Assembly: GCA_015499995.1 (NCBI GenBank)
Contig: JADNRV010000018.1
Location: 62,001 to 126,000 of the forward strand
Direction of reading: 5' to 3'
Length of the DNA stretch: 64,000 nt
From: Flammula alnicola
Lineage: Eukaryota; Basidiomycota; Agaricomycetes; Agaricales; Strophariaceae
The position numbers and the translations under genes were made by a program. Position 1 is the first letter of the stretch, and each line of letters opens with the position of its first letter. Positions 48,364-60,532 of the stretch are shown in pieces. Below the pieces are notes generated by a model that saw only the letters and a list, made by a program, of their open reading frames with translations, ran no database searches and was not told the DNA's origin.

Positions 48364-49640
48364 ATGCCTTCCACTCAGAAAGCCCTTCTCCTCGAGAAGA
48401 AATTTGGAAATTTTGTCCTCGGTGAAATAGCTGTTCCCAAGGCGGGTCCCGGAGAGATCTTGATTAAGGTTATTGCAACATCGTTGAACCACATCGACTG
48501 GAAAATTCAGAAATATGGCGTCTTCGTGGAGAACTTCCCAGCCGTCCTCGGGGGAGACCTGGCCGGAGATGTGGAAGAGCTTGGCGAAGGAGTTACAGAC
48601 TTCATGAAAGGAGATCGAGTGTAAGTTTTTCAAGTTCATGCCTCTTACTATTCGACTAATTAACGTGAAATTGTGAATAGCTTTGTTCGGGGACAATTGA
48701 ACAACGAGACGGATAGCTTCCAGCAATACGCACTTGCTCTGGCTTCCACTGTGGCAAAGGTACTAATACAAACTTGTTGTCGCTAAACTTGTCGACTTAT
48801 CGGGTCACTTACACAGATCCCTGCGAACATTTCCTACGATCAAGCCTCCACTTTCCCGGTCGCGCTTTCAGCAGCATATGTGGGGCTCTATAACCAGAAT
48901 CCTCATGGTCTTGGGTTCGCGCCTCCGACTTCCCCTGCTACCCAAGGAAAGTATGCCGGAACCCCGATCGTGATTTTAGGTGGCGCTAGTTCCGTAGGAC
49001 AAAATAGTATGTGCGCAGACGCGATGTTCAACTTATAATCGTGCCTCGCTCATTAAATTTCTCCAGTTATCCAGCTTGCGAAACTGTCAGGCTTGTCTCT
49101 TATAATAACCACTGCCTCGCTTAAGCATACCGACTACCTCAAATCGCTCGGAGCGACAGCCGTCCTCGATCGCAACCTGTCCTCATCAGCACTCACGACT
49201 GAGATCTCGAAAATCACCAGCACTTCTATTAAATTTGTCTACGACTCTATTTCTGCAGACAGCACCCAGAAAATTGGTCTTGATATCCTCGCTCCTGGAG
49301 GCCAGTTGGTCGTCGATTCGCACCCAACTGCCAAACCGGTGCAGGATAAGACTATTATTCGGGTCGTTAGTATGCTGAGACTTCCACAAAATATCGAGCT
49401 TCTCGAGACGTTCTACCACGACACTGTGTCTGGGTTTTTGGAGAAGGGCTTACTCAAGGTGAGTTTCGCCACAACAAATGTTCGGATGGCAGATGACGCG
49501 ATGCTGATACCATGTTTCAGCCAAATAACATCGAAGTTCTACCGAATGGTCTGGGTGGTATCCCAGATGGTCTCGCTAGAATGGAGGCAGATAAAGTTTC
49601 GGCGTTGAAGCTCGTCGCTCATCCACAGGAAACAGCATAA
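48364..49640 (+). CDS. Zinc-type alcohol dehydrogenase-like (MDR) oxidoreductase
   Basis: ATG at 48364 (MPSTQKALLLEKKFGNFVLG), stop TAA 49638-49640, about five exons, near 350 residues. The N-terminal GroES-like domain has VPKAGPGEILIKVIATSLNH and LGGDLAGDVEELGEGVTDF. The Rossmann domain has GTPIVILGGASSVGQNIIQL, the NAD(P)H-binding AxxGxxG-type loop. Catalytic and structural zinc ligands of classical ADHs are absent, placing it in the zinc-free ToxD/quinone-oxidoreductase-like branch. These reduce quinones or enoyl compounds with NADPH, often beside secondary-metabolism genes, though no such genes are visible here. Nothing broken. Confidence 0.88.
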
Positions 49641-50064
49641 AGGCTCTTTATCATAATGCAGTTGCTTTCTGGTTATATATGCTTTCTGATGAACCAAACC
49701 TTACATTTTCCATCCAAAAATATCTTTGAGTACATCATGAATCCACATATGAATTGTTGACTTGGCTGATCCCGCAGTTACATGGAAACCACTGTTCACA
49801 AAGTGGCCCGAAAGGTCGCAATGGGAAACGCTGGTACGCGATTAAAACAAATTGAGCCTCAAGGCCTCACGTGGAAAGATACGGTGTGATGTCCGAATGG
49901 CAAGGAGACGGGAAAATCTCGAGCAATACTGTAGGCATGACATTGAGTACTCTGAGTCTGAGCGCTAAGGCTGAGCGCATATGCCACTGATATGGGTCTC
50001 AGACTTCTCGATCATGTGTTTACTGCTATTTTGTCATGTGGGCGGTGTAAGACTCGACTAACTG

Positions 50065-50435
50065 ACTATTTCAAGGCGAGTCGAGGTCAGGTTGGCTGAG
50101 GCTCTGTGTAATGACCAAAGACAAGCAACGGGCGCTTATTATCTGGGGTTTGCCAGTGAAAGAACTGAGAATGCCAGATTTCTTTCAAAACATTCGTAAT
50201 ATCGACAGCCAATTCAATGTAGCGCATAATGAGGGGTTACCCGTTCTGAACACTAGATATTTGGGGCTGCCTTCGTCGTCGCCATCATCGAGCTAAAGGC
50301 TCTCCTCGACGATTCGACTTGGTGTCTGCATTTGGATGTTACATGTATTGAACCCAGACTCGAGTTGTAAGATGTACGAGAACTATTCTTCCGTCTGTTC
50401 GATATAGTCATTTCTTATCGCATAGGATACTTGAT
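50065..50435 (+). pseudogene. Joined fragments: NACHT-gene 5' part plus a repeat from 32.6 kb
   Basis: 50065-50255 matches the reverse complement of about 31443-31620, including the start of the NACHT gene; the frame still reads MPDFFQNIRNIDSQFNVAHN. It is followed at 50262-50435 by sequence matching 32620-32815. At the original locus the two pieces are about 1 kb apart and in opposite orientation, so this is a rearranged composite. An open frame of 61 codons (50111-50296) spans both pieces. Confidence 0.75.
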
Positions 50436-50766
50436 TTCCCCTATCCCTCTATCCAAACTCGCACAATCTGAATGCTGTTGCCCTGCACTCCAAGTATGAC
50501 TGCTTGCTTTCAAGGGGAGATGTCATTGGGGCTTGCCTGTCGTGGACCATGCTGTTCTTCTGCCCAGTGTATTATTTGAGATCTTGGGTAACACCGCGGC
50601 GCGACGGTATGCAGGACAGAACGTAAGATGCTTCCGTCATCCAAGAAAGTGTTGTATGGTGGCTCTCTGGAAGGAGAATGCAGGATTCAAATAAGTTATT
50701 GGCGAAAATGCTGAGAGTTTGGAAGAGCAGGCCGATGGCATCATTGGCATGACCGCTGTTCGATGG

Positions 50767-53143
50767 TCAAGGACGTTGCTTGCGCTGAATTATCTTTATG
50801 TTGATGGCAACCCAAGACCGTTCTGCAGGTAGTTCGACAGACTGTGGTATGAGCTTCTGGTGGCGTCCTTCGGCTAAGTCGAAGACAGAGCTCTGCGGTA
50901 TATTCTGAAGGTCGATTGGTTCTGTGGAAAGGATCAACCTGAAGAAACCAACGTCCACATCTTGGTTATCGTCTAGGATAAAAGTCGAAGGCGGGGACGC
51001 TGAGCTACCATAACCGATTGTCATAGTCCCCTGCCTCTTCAACGGCGGTTCGGGGTTAGAGTGACCACCTGCAAGCGCATGTTCACTGTTCAATGCTTTG
51101 CGAGATGACTGTCAGATATTTCTTCCAGTGCATAATCAAATCACGCTCACTTATCGAAAAATCAGTGTTGTCGAAGTAAAACAGGACCGGAAAAAGATCC
51201 CGCCTGCTTTCGTTGATCACTTTGAGTCCATACAAAACTTCTTCGTCCCCGACGTCTACATGGACCACATTATTAATGTTTAGATTATCCTGTTCGTCCT
51301 CGGGGACGAGGGGTGCTTCGGCTTTGTTTAGCTTATAGAATGCTACCGAGACGCGTTGGCCATCAAATGTAGAATCTGTGTCGGGGTTGCGATAGAGATG
51401 CCAATAATAGTGGGAAAGACCTTTGAGAATTCGAGCCAGGTCCTCTGAATCGCCGTGGCGAGGAACAGTGGGGACTTCCTTACGACATTTGAATTTCTCG
51501 CTGGTCACGTTCTTGTCTACCACCTCGAACAGGAGCCGTTTCCCCTTTTTGTCCGTGGAGAGGGCGATATGCGCGCTTGTGGGGGTCGAGACGAGATGGA
51601 TGCTTTGTAGGTTCTCGGAAATAATTCCTTTGATAAGCGACATCGAGTTGTCAGAAGGCTCGATGTATAGCAGAAGCGCTGTTTTGTTGGATGTCGACCT
51701 CGTATATACAGCAAAGGTGGGAACGGAGTCGGGAAGCGCGAAAGTTGAGGCCTTTGAGGTTCCGGGACAAAACTCCAGGGTAGAGGTGTCGAGTCCTGAT
51801 TTAGTGATGCATAAAATCCCAAGCGGCTTCTCCTTGGTATCTTTCAAGTTGCCCCCATAAACGGTGAATTCGTCGCCTTTTATGAAGCCATGGGCAGACC
51901 CGGCCATCAGGGTGAGGGTATTCGATTCGCTGTCTCTTCGAACGGCAAAGAAAATCCCTTGATAGGGAGGGATATATCCGTCGAAAATCAATCTATGTCG
52001 ATTAAAACCTTCGCATTGCGGATTCTGGCTATACGGTTGGTTAAACTTGGTCAGGATAACCTCAAAGATCCTTAAGCTATGGGGCTTACCCGTTAATTTT
52101 CTCCAGGCGCGGAATGATCTCAGAATATTTTATACTGTGAGGCCCGACCTCGCGAAGCAGCTTTAGAAGCGCAGAAGAAAAACAACCCCGCCTGTCGACT
52201 TCCTTGGCAAATTCTTCTGAAGAGCAGGCCGACAGAAAAACATAGGATTTGACGCCGACATGGCCCAATCGAGGAGGAATGGCAGCGGCCCTCATTCCTG
52301 CGGCGTCCCATATGTCTTTATCCAAGTCATCAGAGACGGTGTAATTCAGGCTGCCAATAGTGCGCACGACTGGTGCTTCTACTATTGGTTTGCTTCCTCT
52401 AAGGGCACCGGCGGAATGACAGCAATCAAATACAACAGTCTACGAAACATGATGCTGAGGATTAGTAGCAGCAATGTTTGCACCAAATTTATGAGAGCTC
52501 ACAATATTGTCGCCTTTCTTCTCTGCAATTCCGTTGAGTAACGCCCCGAGCGTGTAGTCAGGAATACTCTCTATTTTTGTTCCACTATCTGGATCATCGT
52601 AATCATAAGGTACCAGGAATTCAATTGTTTGGACTCCATAAGACTTCCACGCTGTGGGAGACGGTCCTTGGGCCCCATGTCCGGCGTAGAAAATGAAGAT
52701 GGGATCTCCTTTCTTGATTCTGTCGTTGTTTGCGAGACTCTCGAATCCGGCTATGATCGCGGAACGTGTGGCTTTGTCGTCGAGAAGAAATGTTATTTGG
52801 TCACCTGGAACCTGGAGATCTTGCATCAAGTACGTCTGGAAAGCTCGGGCATCTTCACGTCCGCCCTTGAGCTTTGTAAATATTGTATTCGACTTGTAGT
52901 TATCGATGCCAATGATAAGTGCAAATATGCTGCCCTTGGCGCTGTGTTCGATGTTATATACAAGTAATATACAAGTAATGAAGAGCATTAGACTCACGGT
53001 GGGCTCTCATGTGGTTTACTAGATGACACAAAATTACTACGAGCCTTCTATCGTTACCATGGCACTGACCTATGGCCCGATTTCTTGAAAAAAGGGAATT
53101 TAAAGCTAGTGCCTGCGTTGATAAGTGTTCGCAAGATATGCAT
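50767..53143 (-). CDS. Metacaspase-like C14 peptidase (copy 1)
   Basis: Six exons on the minus strand: 53070-53143, 52999-53019, 52503-52941, 52090-52439, 51151-52028 and 50767-51068, 687 residues with consistent phases. The caspase p20-like domain starts KGSIFALIIGIDNYKSN. It has the catalytic histidine in IFIFYAGHGAQG and the catalytic cysteine in VVFDCCHSAGALRG, and continues to SYVFLSACSSEEFAKEV. About 390 further residues (LIFDGYIPPYQGIFFAVRRD onward) form a conserved extension ending TWVAIN-like SWVAINIKIIQRKQRP. Metacaspases cleave after Arg/Lys and act in stress responses and cell death. The first two exons (MHILRTLINAGTSFKFPFFK and a 21-base exon) are tentative. It is paralogous to the gene at 60533-63059. 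Confidence 0.87.
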
Positions 53144-54261
53144 AGCTAAAGCAAGAGCCAATTCTTAGAGATGTCTGAGGGAAGGGAGAATGAGGGGCAA
53201 ACTTGGTTATCGGATAGGATCGCCGTTTGAAGGTTTCCGTCACGGTGGCTCATTACTATGTTTAGATAACCTATACATAATGCCAGCGTCGTTTTCAGAT
53301 GATTTGACCTGATAAGAAAACTCGCCACTATGTCAGCCTGCTAGACATATGTTAGTGAGCATCAGTGAGAAGGTGCTCACTGCTGTCAGCACTTGATCAT
53401 GTTGATGCGAGTATATAGTACTTCGTTGAACGTTTGTTGCTGGACGGCTTACCTAACAATCAAAATGCGATCGTCTTTCAACGTTTCAAATTTCAAAATT
53501 CAACGTTCAGACTCCGCGGCGTGGTGCGCCGCACAACTGCCATGTTGGTTTAGTCTCCTTTACAGACTCCTTAGTGATTTCGTTCTCTTCTGGGATTTTA
53601 TTTCCATTGTTTTCTCAAGGTTACCTACCCGATGGAAGCCGCTGGATGTTAACAGACGCCATTGGGGACCGACGACCTATGCTCCTCAAATGCTACTTAT
53701 CTGAATCTGGGCTCCAGGAGCCTGAGGAGGTGGACTCCAGTGGACGTCCGTACACTCGCGAAACCCATTTGGTCAAATGGCAGGTATTGGGCAATTCTTA
53801 ACCTCAGTAGCCTTGGAATAACCTGTTATGTGCTCGATTGGCCTTGGAATAAGACAATCACCCAACACAGGGAAAACAGATTGTCGGATTGTTGACTCTG
53901 TCGAGAATCACACTCGAGTTCATGGTGTTTTGTCTGTTATGGTCCCATTTGGATTGGATTCCATTTGGGGGTCTTTCTTTCCCGCTCAGACCAACGCCAA
54001 TGCTGACAGTGGAGACTGTTGTTTGATGTACGGCTCCACTATGAAGTCTTTTGGTGACTATTACTGTTAACATCAGCAGTATTTGAATTTACACTGGCAC
54101 GCCTGAGTAGAAAAAAAATAAAGAACAAAAATAAACGAGTTCATACATTGAGCATCGGTCGCTGATTTTTCGTGATCCTCGCATATGGACTGCATTGTCG
54201 AAATACTTACGCAGGGAGGTAATAACTAGTAGGTCCATCTTCGGCCATTTTTTATATTCCA
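53144..54261. other. Gene-free stretch between metacaspase copy 1 and the SurE-like gene
   Basis: About 1.1 kb. Short plus-strand frames around 53660-54070 (for example GDCCLMYGSTMKSFGDYYC at the end) do not join into a recognisable protein. It could hold a decayed gene, but I cannot support one. Confidence 0.45.
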
Positions 54262-55434
54262 TTACGGACAACTCAAGAGGGAGGTAAGCTTGTGTAAGAC
54301 AACAGCTTGGGTTGCAGCGTTTACATCGGCCTTGTTCGAAGCGTTGAAGACACTGACGGTCGCAATACATCCCTCTGCGATTTCTGTCGACTCCACCGGC
54401 AAGTGGTTGGTGCCGCACGTCCTCACATCAATTGCGCCGCTGTCGGCAGTCAGGCGGGTCAGCACGAACTTGTAGTGCGCTGCTGACGTGCAATTGCTGA
54501 TCGAGGCGAAGTTGACATTCAGGCTAATGCCGGCCGGGAGGATTGCGCCTCTATTATTGAGCAAGGCATGAGTGAACTTGAGGACGAGGGCTGTGTAAAT
54601 ATGGGCGGACTCGGTCGAGGAGGCTGTCGTTTGATTGAGGGTTGTAAAAGAGACTTGGGATCCAGTGTCACCAGAAAAAGCAATGGAGGGGATGCCTTCG
54701 AGCGCTGCTTCAGATGCAGCTCCTCTATACAAATATAGATGTCAGTTGGGTAAAATCGATTATGCATGAGTGGCTTACACAGTCCCAGATATATTGACGA
54801 CAGAGCCGAGGTTATCTTTAGGATGGGAATCAAACATTGCAGGAACATCGAGTAATTCAAGACCTACTTCCTATGTTTGTACCGCTAATGACGAAATCGG
54901 GCTTCGCTCCGTGGAAGAACTTAGGAGCTAGGGTTTGTATACCGAATCGCACAGCGTCCACACTGATCAATATTATTAGCTTTTCATTTGGAAGAAACAC
55001 GAAAGTTACTCACGGGAATGAATTGACATAGTTTATGCGTGCTGGAGAGCGAGATTTTAACGTTTGAGGACCGAGAAGGTTATGGTGACTCACGGTCAGT
55101 TGCATCAGAACCCTCCGCCGGAGAGCCCGTGGCGCAGGTGTTAAACTCGCAAGGTATAGTCAACGTCGTTGGGGTGGCAGTCGATGATCCTGTTCCTGAT
55201 TCGTTTTCAGCGGGAGCAGACAGAATGACCTATTACAAAGTGTGGGTTTAGTATCGTTGCACCAATCTGCTTTAGATCAACAATGCTTACATCGAAACCA
55301 GCGGCTTTGAGGGCGGTATATTCCGCGCGAATCTGGGCTACGGCCCACCCGTCATCGTTCGTCAATATGACCTTGTTGCGAGCATCGCAAACTACAAGCA
55401 ATGCCAAGGCGAGAATAGCTGAGAAGGGCCACAT
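54262..55434 (-). CDS. Secreted SurE-like phosphatase (5'/3'-nucleotidase fold)
   Basis: Minus strand, ATG at 55434-55432, stop TAA at 54264-54262, about five exons, near 300 residues. It starts with a signal peptide (MWPFSAILALALLVVCDA), then the SurE motif NKVILTNDDGWAVAQIRAEY that binds the divalent metal. Next come LSAPAENESGTGSSTATPTT, FPVDAVRFGIQTLAPKFF and PDFVISGTNIGS. It closes with GAASEAALEGIPSIAFSGD. SurE proteins hydrolyse nucleoside monophosphates and other phosphomonoesters; the signal peptide indicates an extracellular or vacuolar acid phosphatase. The choice of the internal ATG is made by the signal peptide. No sign of damage. Confidence 0.88.
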
Positions 55435-57609
55435 TTCGGTTTCCTTGAAGTTCTCTGAGTGGTCTGCAGGTTGGCGCAAATTCGAATGCCTTCAGACCTC
55501 CTTATTTATCCGAAATCGAGGATAAACGCGCGAGTTGGCTCCTCGTCCGCAATCACATCGCTTGTAACTATAGATTTTGCACTACGGCAAGAGGCACGTT
55601 CAATGCACATCACATGGTGACGAAAAAGGATGAGGGGAGTTGTTGGAGAGTCTTGTACTCCAAATGGCTCCTTCTTTCACAGGACACGACATGGTTAATT
55701 GATTCTTGGCCAGAAGGCTCTGATGCTATTCTTGAGGGGGTAAGAGATGTGCCCATTAGTAGCAACGAGTTCGCTCACATTTCTGCATATCCGGGGTTCT
55801 GTTAGCACGTCATCTGTCGCTTCACTATAAGTAGCTGATTTACTAGAAGCACCGCCGTCTGAGAGGGTCTGAGCGTTGGAACAGGTTATTAGAACATAAG
55901 AAAACTCACCTTTTAGAAAATAGGTCTAGAATCAAACTTCAGCCATATCATCTGAGGCTTATGCTGTATATCTGTTACCTGTACCATGGCATTTCAATTC
56001 CACACCGTGAGACAGGAACAGCGTAAATAGCCCTGGGCTGCCATCCACGATGTCACGGCGGAATCTTCATTTATCAGATAAGACAATGTGACTCTGTCAT
56101 CGATAAGATAAATATAGGACGTACAATTGTCCTTGATGCGCTGGTTCCAATTGGGTCAACCAGAAGGACGAAGTTAACACGTATATAAATCGATTCGCGT
56201 ATTTACTTGCATGAGAATGAGATGTCGATGCATCAGCCAGCACGCGCAATGAATCAGGCAGTGCAGATTAACTGAAAAGAGTTTCAACGATGCACTTGCC
56301 ACGTCGATTCACTTGCCACGTCGATTTACTCGTAACTTCGACCTTTGATTCTTGAGACTTGACGTCGGTACCCAACAGTAGGATTACGGAGTACGGGTAT
56401 CCTCTGTCGGCCGGTCAACGGAAGGGCTTGGAGGGAAAATGTTATTGACGGTGGTTGGTAAATTTAACCTACAGAAGGCCTGTATAATGCTGAGTGATGT
56501 TTCTAAGAAGTGTGCGCTTTACTCGACTCTAGGAAGTATCATGAATTCGATGGACAGTACTCACCTGTTCTTTGATTCTGTGCCTTGCATTTACGGAGCA
56601 TATTGGTCTGCGTACTTCTCGAGAATGCAGATCCGACGCTCAGGCCCTCGGCCTCAGCAGGATCTGGGGCTTGGAAAACAGGGATAGATTAAATTTTCAA
56701 TTTAGATGTCTAGTCAGAAAACGCGAAAGAAAGAAAAAATCGAGAAGTACCGGCTCAGGTTTTTTTTTCCATTTTCCAACTCATATTCCCATTGTAATGT
56801 ATGCCTCCACCATATAGCCTACGAGAAGCCCAAAGTCAGACCCATTCCAGTGTTTGAGGCTTTGAGAAAACGTTGCATTCCATTACTCCGAAGAAAGTCG
56901 AGCCCCTCAAGTCAGCTTCATCTGGAGGTGCGTGTTCAACATGCGGACAAAGATGCTGGCCCAAGCAGAGACCGTGTGCCGTTGGAACCTAGGTCTGAAC
57001 ACGGACTGATGTAAGATCGACAAAAAGAGGGACCATGGACTCGTGACATTGGGACCCATGAATGGGAACGGAGTGAAGCTTTGGAGTTCCATAGTTGCTT
57101 CTCGCATGTCCAAGGACATGCAGATCTTGAAATCATCGACGGAATTCATATAGGAGGTAAGTTGTGGAGCAAGGAATTCGAGGTCGTGAAGGATGGAGGG
57201 TATTGACCAGAACTTCAACATTCCCATCGATACGACCGACTTGTTCTCAGAAATTCGAGGGTAAAAAGTGAGGATAATAAAGCAGATAATAGATTCGGTG
57301 CTGGGCGAGTACTATAATTTCTTTTTCTCTGATCATGACACTGTTTATAAGTAGTACTTCAACTACTTACCAATATGACTGATAATTCGCACCAGTTAGA
57401 ATCCAATATAACCTCTAAACATCGAGTTCTTTGAGTGCTTAAGAAATTCAGCCAAGAGAGGTACGTTTTTCAATAGGAATGCGGTTTTGTGCATGCGGTG
57501 ATGGTGGTGGATCATGAGGTACGGAAAATGAAAATTCCCACGGAAATAAATGGGAACCGTCCTTTTGTTTCGAGTGGTGGACATCCATCCTGAACAACGG
57601 TCATACACG
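55435..57609. other. Long gene-free stretch before the kelch gene
   Basis: About 2.2 kb with no recognisable gene. The longest frame is 106 codons on the minus strand (56907-57227, MGMLKFWSIPSILHDLEFLA), with the leucine/aromatic texture of basidiomycete F-box-type proteins but no motif I can name. It may be a decayed fragment. TTCACTTGCCACGTCGATT is repeated directly in near-identical form around 56295-56330. Confidence 0.45.
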
Positions 57610-59327
57610 ATGAGCTCGACGACCCGCCCTTCTCCCCACCATCGCCCTCCAGCGTCCATATTCTCCCAAGATATCGAAACAGACGCGACTTCATCCTATA
57701 GTGGAACAGATCTCGGCACCTCAACTCGCAATCTAACGGATGTGCCTGAAGAAGACCATCCAGCCGACAAAGATATCCCACAAATATCCTCTTCACCTTA
57801 CTTGGCCAACTCACCAGCGGCGTCTACATCTACATTCAACGTCAATAGCACGTCCAGGACGGCGAGAAAGCCAGCCAGCGCGCGAACGCTGGGCAGGTCG
57901 TCGAATGATCAATTGGCCTCTGCTTCCACGTCGATCAAGCGTACGACGTCTGCCTCTTCGACAGCCCCTACTCCAAGTGGCAGTAGTAGCACTAGCAGGA
58001 CGCCACGTAGCACTACCACCCAACCCCAAATCCCGAGTCCCGTACAGAAATTTCGATCGAGTCCACGTCTGCCTCATGATAAAGATGCCCAGCCAGCCCC
58101 TAGCACCATTATGTATTGGAGTCGCGCACCCGTCTGGGGTACTATTCCTATGAGGACCATGCGTGCTCATACCGTTACCCTGGTGGATACTACTGCATGG
58201 CTTTTCGGTGGATGCGACGACAAGGATAGTTCGATAGATATCTACTGCTTTGATACAGGTGCGTACGCGCCCTTGCCTTTCATTTCCGTGCTTCATCAAT
58301 ATTCTACAAATACAACTGTCGAGCCTATTCTTTTTTCATAATCCGTTCTTCTCTTCGAAACTCAAAACTGTTCCTTCGCAGAAACAATGCAATGGACGCA
58401 TCCGGATACGGTTGGCGAACTACCTCCGCCCTGCCGCGCCCACACGAGCACGCTATGTGATCGCAAACTCATCATTTACGGAGGAGGTCTTGGATCGACC
58501 TACTATGATGCCGTCTATGTTCTCGATACCACAACCCGACGGTGGACTCGTCCAAAAATCACTGCTGGACCACAACCCGCTGCTCGAAGAGCCCATTCTG
58601 CCGTGTATTACAAAGGCAAGGTGTGGATATTTGGTGGCGGAACTGGCCTGACGGCGTTGAATGATGTCTGGACTCTCGATGTGAGTGGAGGGGCGGGCAC
58701 TCAGGCAAGGCCGATGCGGTGGGAGGAGGTGGAAACAAGAGGCAAGAAGCCGGGCCCAAGAGGGTATCACACGGCCAATTTAATCGGGAATATCATGGTG
58801 GTTATTGGCGGCAGTGATGGAAAGGAGTCCTTCACCGATGTGTGGTGTTTGAACTTGGGTAGGTCGCAATCTATTAATACCTTGGCCTCTATTCACCGTG
58901 CCTTATTATAGACTCACTTTCATGGAGTCTTGTCAAACAGCAGCAGCCTCTCTATAAACGCCTTGCGCACACAGCGACGCAAGTCGGCTCGTATATCTTC
59001 ATCATGGGCGGCCATAACGCCTCGGAATACGTGTCCGAGCTATTGATGTACAATCTTGGTAAGCATTCATATTTCTCGATCTTCATTCATATCCCAATAA
59101 ACACCACACCTTCTATGCGCCCAGTATCTTTGCAGTACGAACCGCGCCTCGTTTTAGGAAAACCACCATCTATACGAGGGTATCACGCAACCATCCTGGC
59201 TGACAGCAGACTCTTCGTTTTCGGAGGCTTCAACGGCCACGCTGCCTTTGACGACGTCTATATTCTGGACCTCGCAGCCGGCGCATATTTGCCACAGGTC
59301 ACGAGCTTTACTATGGATGCCATATAG
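57610..59327 (+). CDS. Kelch-repeat protein
   Basis: Four exons, 57610-58258, 58382-58858, 58912-59058 and 59125-59327, 491 residues. The first about 165 residues are Ser/Thr/Pro-rich and probably disordered (MSSTTRPSPHHRPPASIFSQ onward). A beta-propeller follows with kelch units: RAHTVTLVDTTAWLFGGCDD, RAHTSTLCDRKLIIYGGGLG, RRAHSAVYYKGKVWIFGGGT, GYHTANLIGNIMVVIGGSDG, KRLAHTATQVGSYIFIMGGH and GYHATILADSRLFVFGGFNG. Each has the double-glycine and the W/Y pair typical of the family. Kelch propellers bind proteins; fungal members include cell-polarity factors like Tea1, but no coiled coil is present here. I chose the ATG at 57610, not 57550, because its context is better and the longer N-terminus looks non-coding. 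Confidence 0.9.
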
Positions 59328-60532
59328 GAGTACTACTCGAATAGACGGCGAGGTATTTTACTGTAGTAGCTGCGCAGCTATGTCCCACTCCTGCAGATAA
59401 CGAGATTCGGGATATGTATCGATACGATACCAGGATTTTTGATATTCTTGACTTTATTTGATTCGACTTGCTTTGTTCGATGTTCTTTCCTTCCCTCGAT
59501 CTACCTACTTCTTTCGTTTTCATACGTCTGTCCGACCGATTTAGGAGAAGATTAGGATATGGAGATGGTACATAGGAAGGTCTTTGAATTACGACCACTT
59601 AGCGCTCCTGATCTCCAGTTCCCGAGTTACTGGCAGATAACTAGTACCACGAGAACCCTGGAATTGGCAGTGCAACGGACTTGAACGTATGTGGCTTGCC
59701 TGGAACGTTTCAGAGGTCCGAGTCCGCAGATCATAAGTAGCTTGCACTGCGTTTGGGACACGAAGGGTGAGAGCAGCCATTTCATCTCAACAGTTTTCTC
59801 TATCCTGCGTCCAACCTGGGTCTTTGGATATAAATGCACTGGCAAGGTTACTGAAAGCCGCAAAGCCCAAGATGTTCGCTCGCAACCCGCTGGTTTCTCT
59901 ATCTCTATATTTCTTTACCAGATCTTCAGCACCTTCAAACACCTCTTCGCTTTCCATCCCGTAATGCGATACAGCTGAGTATAGACGCAGACCTGCATCC
60001 CCTGTGCGACCGTTTTAATTTTCAAGAAACGAGGACTAGGAACGTTTAATTAATTTACATTCAGTCATCCACCCCAAATGATGCAGCAAATATTAAAATT
60101 ATCATAGAAAACTCAGATTTCAATGCTTTTCTTCCAAACCTTCACCAGAATGTTTAAATAATAGGACGAATTGTATTTATAAAACGAGCCTGTGACCCGT
60201 GCGAAGACGGGCAATGACGTGGGTTCATTTCGCTCCTCACAGAGAAACAGAAACTCATTCCTTTGGCAGCCTTTGGCTCAAAAATTTTATGAAGTGTTAT
60301 TGATATGAAAATGTATATGTGGCATTTATTTGAAGGCAAACGGAGCGGCCTTTGCAAAGTTATTGACTTCGCAAAAGTGTATCAGATGACGGTGGCGTCA
60401 CATTTGATGCATGATGGTGGATGATTGTATCATAGTATGTAAATATTCTGCGCTGGCAACTCGGGTAAGTACATAATGCCTCTCAGATGGTGTGCCGGGG
60501 CCTCGCTTCTGTTCGTCCCTAGTACGCGCTTC
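59328..60532. other. Intergenic region between the kelch gene and metacaspase copy 2
   Basis: About 1.2 kb without a recognisable gene. It contains the second copy of the diverged dispersed repeat. Confidence 0.5.
60084..60435. repeat. Diverged dispersed repeat, copy 2
   Basis: Related to 2967-3345 in the same orientation. Shared blocks: TTTAAATAATA then ATTGTATTTA near 60152-60180, and AAAAGTGTATCAGATGACGG with GGTGGCGTCACATTTGATG near 60373-60400. Non-coding; class unknown. Confidence 0.55.

Noticed and set aside
52942..52997. N-terminal signal-anchor-like sequence (MSLMLFITCILLVYNIE) on metacaspase copy 1
   Set aside because: The hydrophobic codons coincide with an intron bounded by GTGAGT and CACAG; the equivalent place in copy 2 is also an intron. 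The apparent membrane anchor is probably an artefact of reading through.
53660..54073. A possible gene between metacaspase copy 1 and the SurE-like gene
   Set aside because: Short frames with plausible peptides do not join through acceptable splice sites and match nothing I know.
59590..59690. Possible tRNA-like hairpins downstream of the kelch gene
   Set aside because: No complete acceptor stem or B-box could be paired by eye; a tRNA scan would be needed to support a call.
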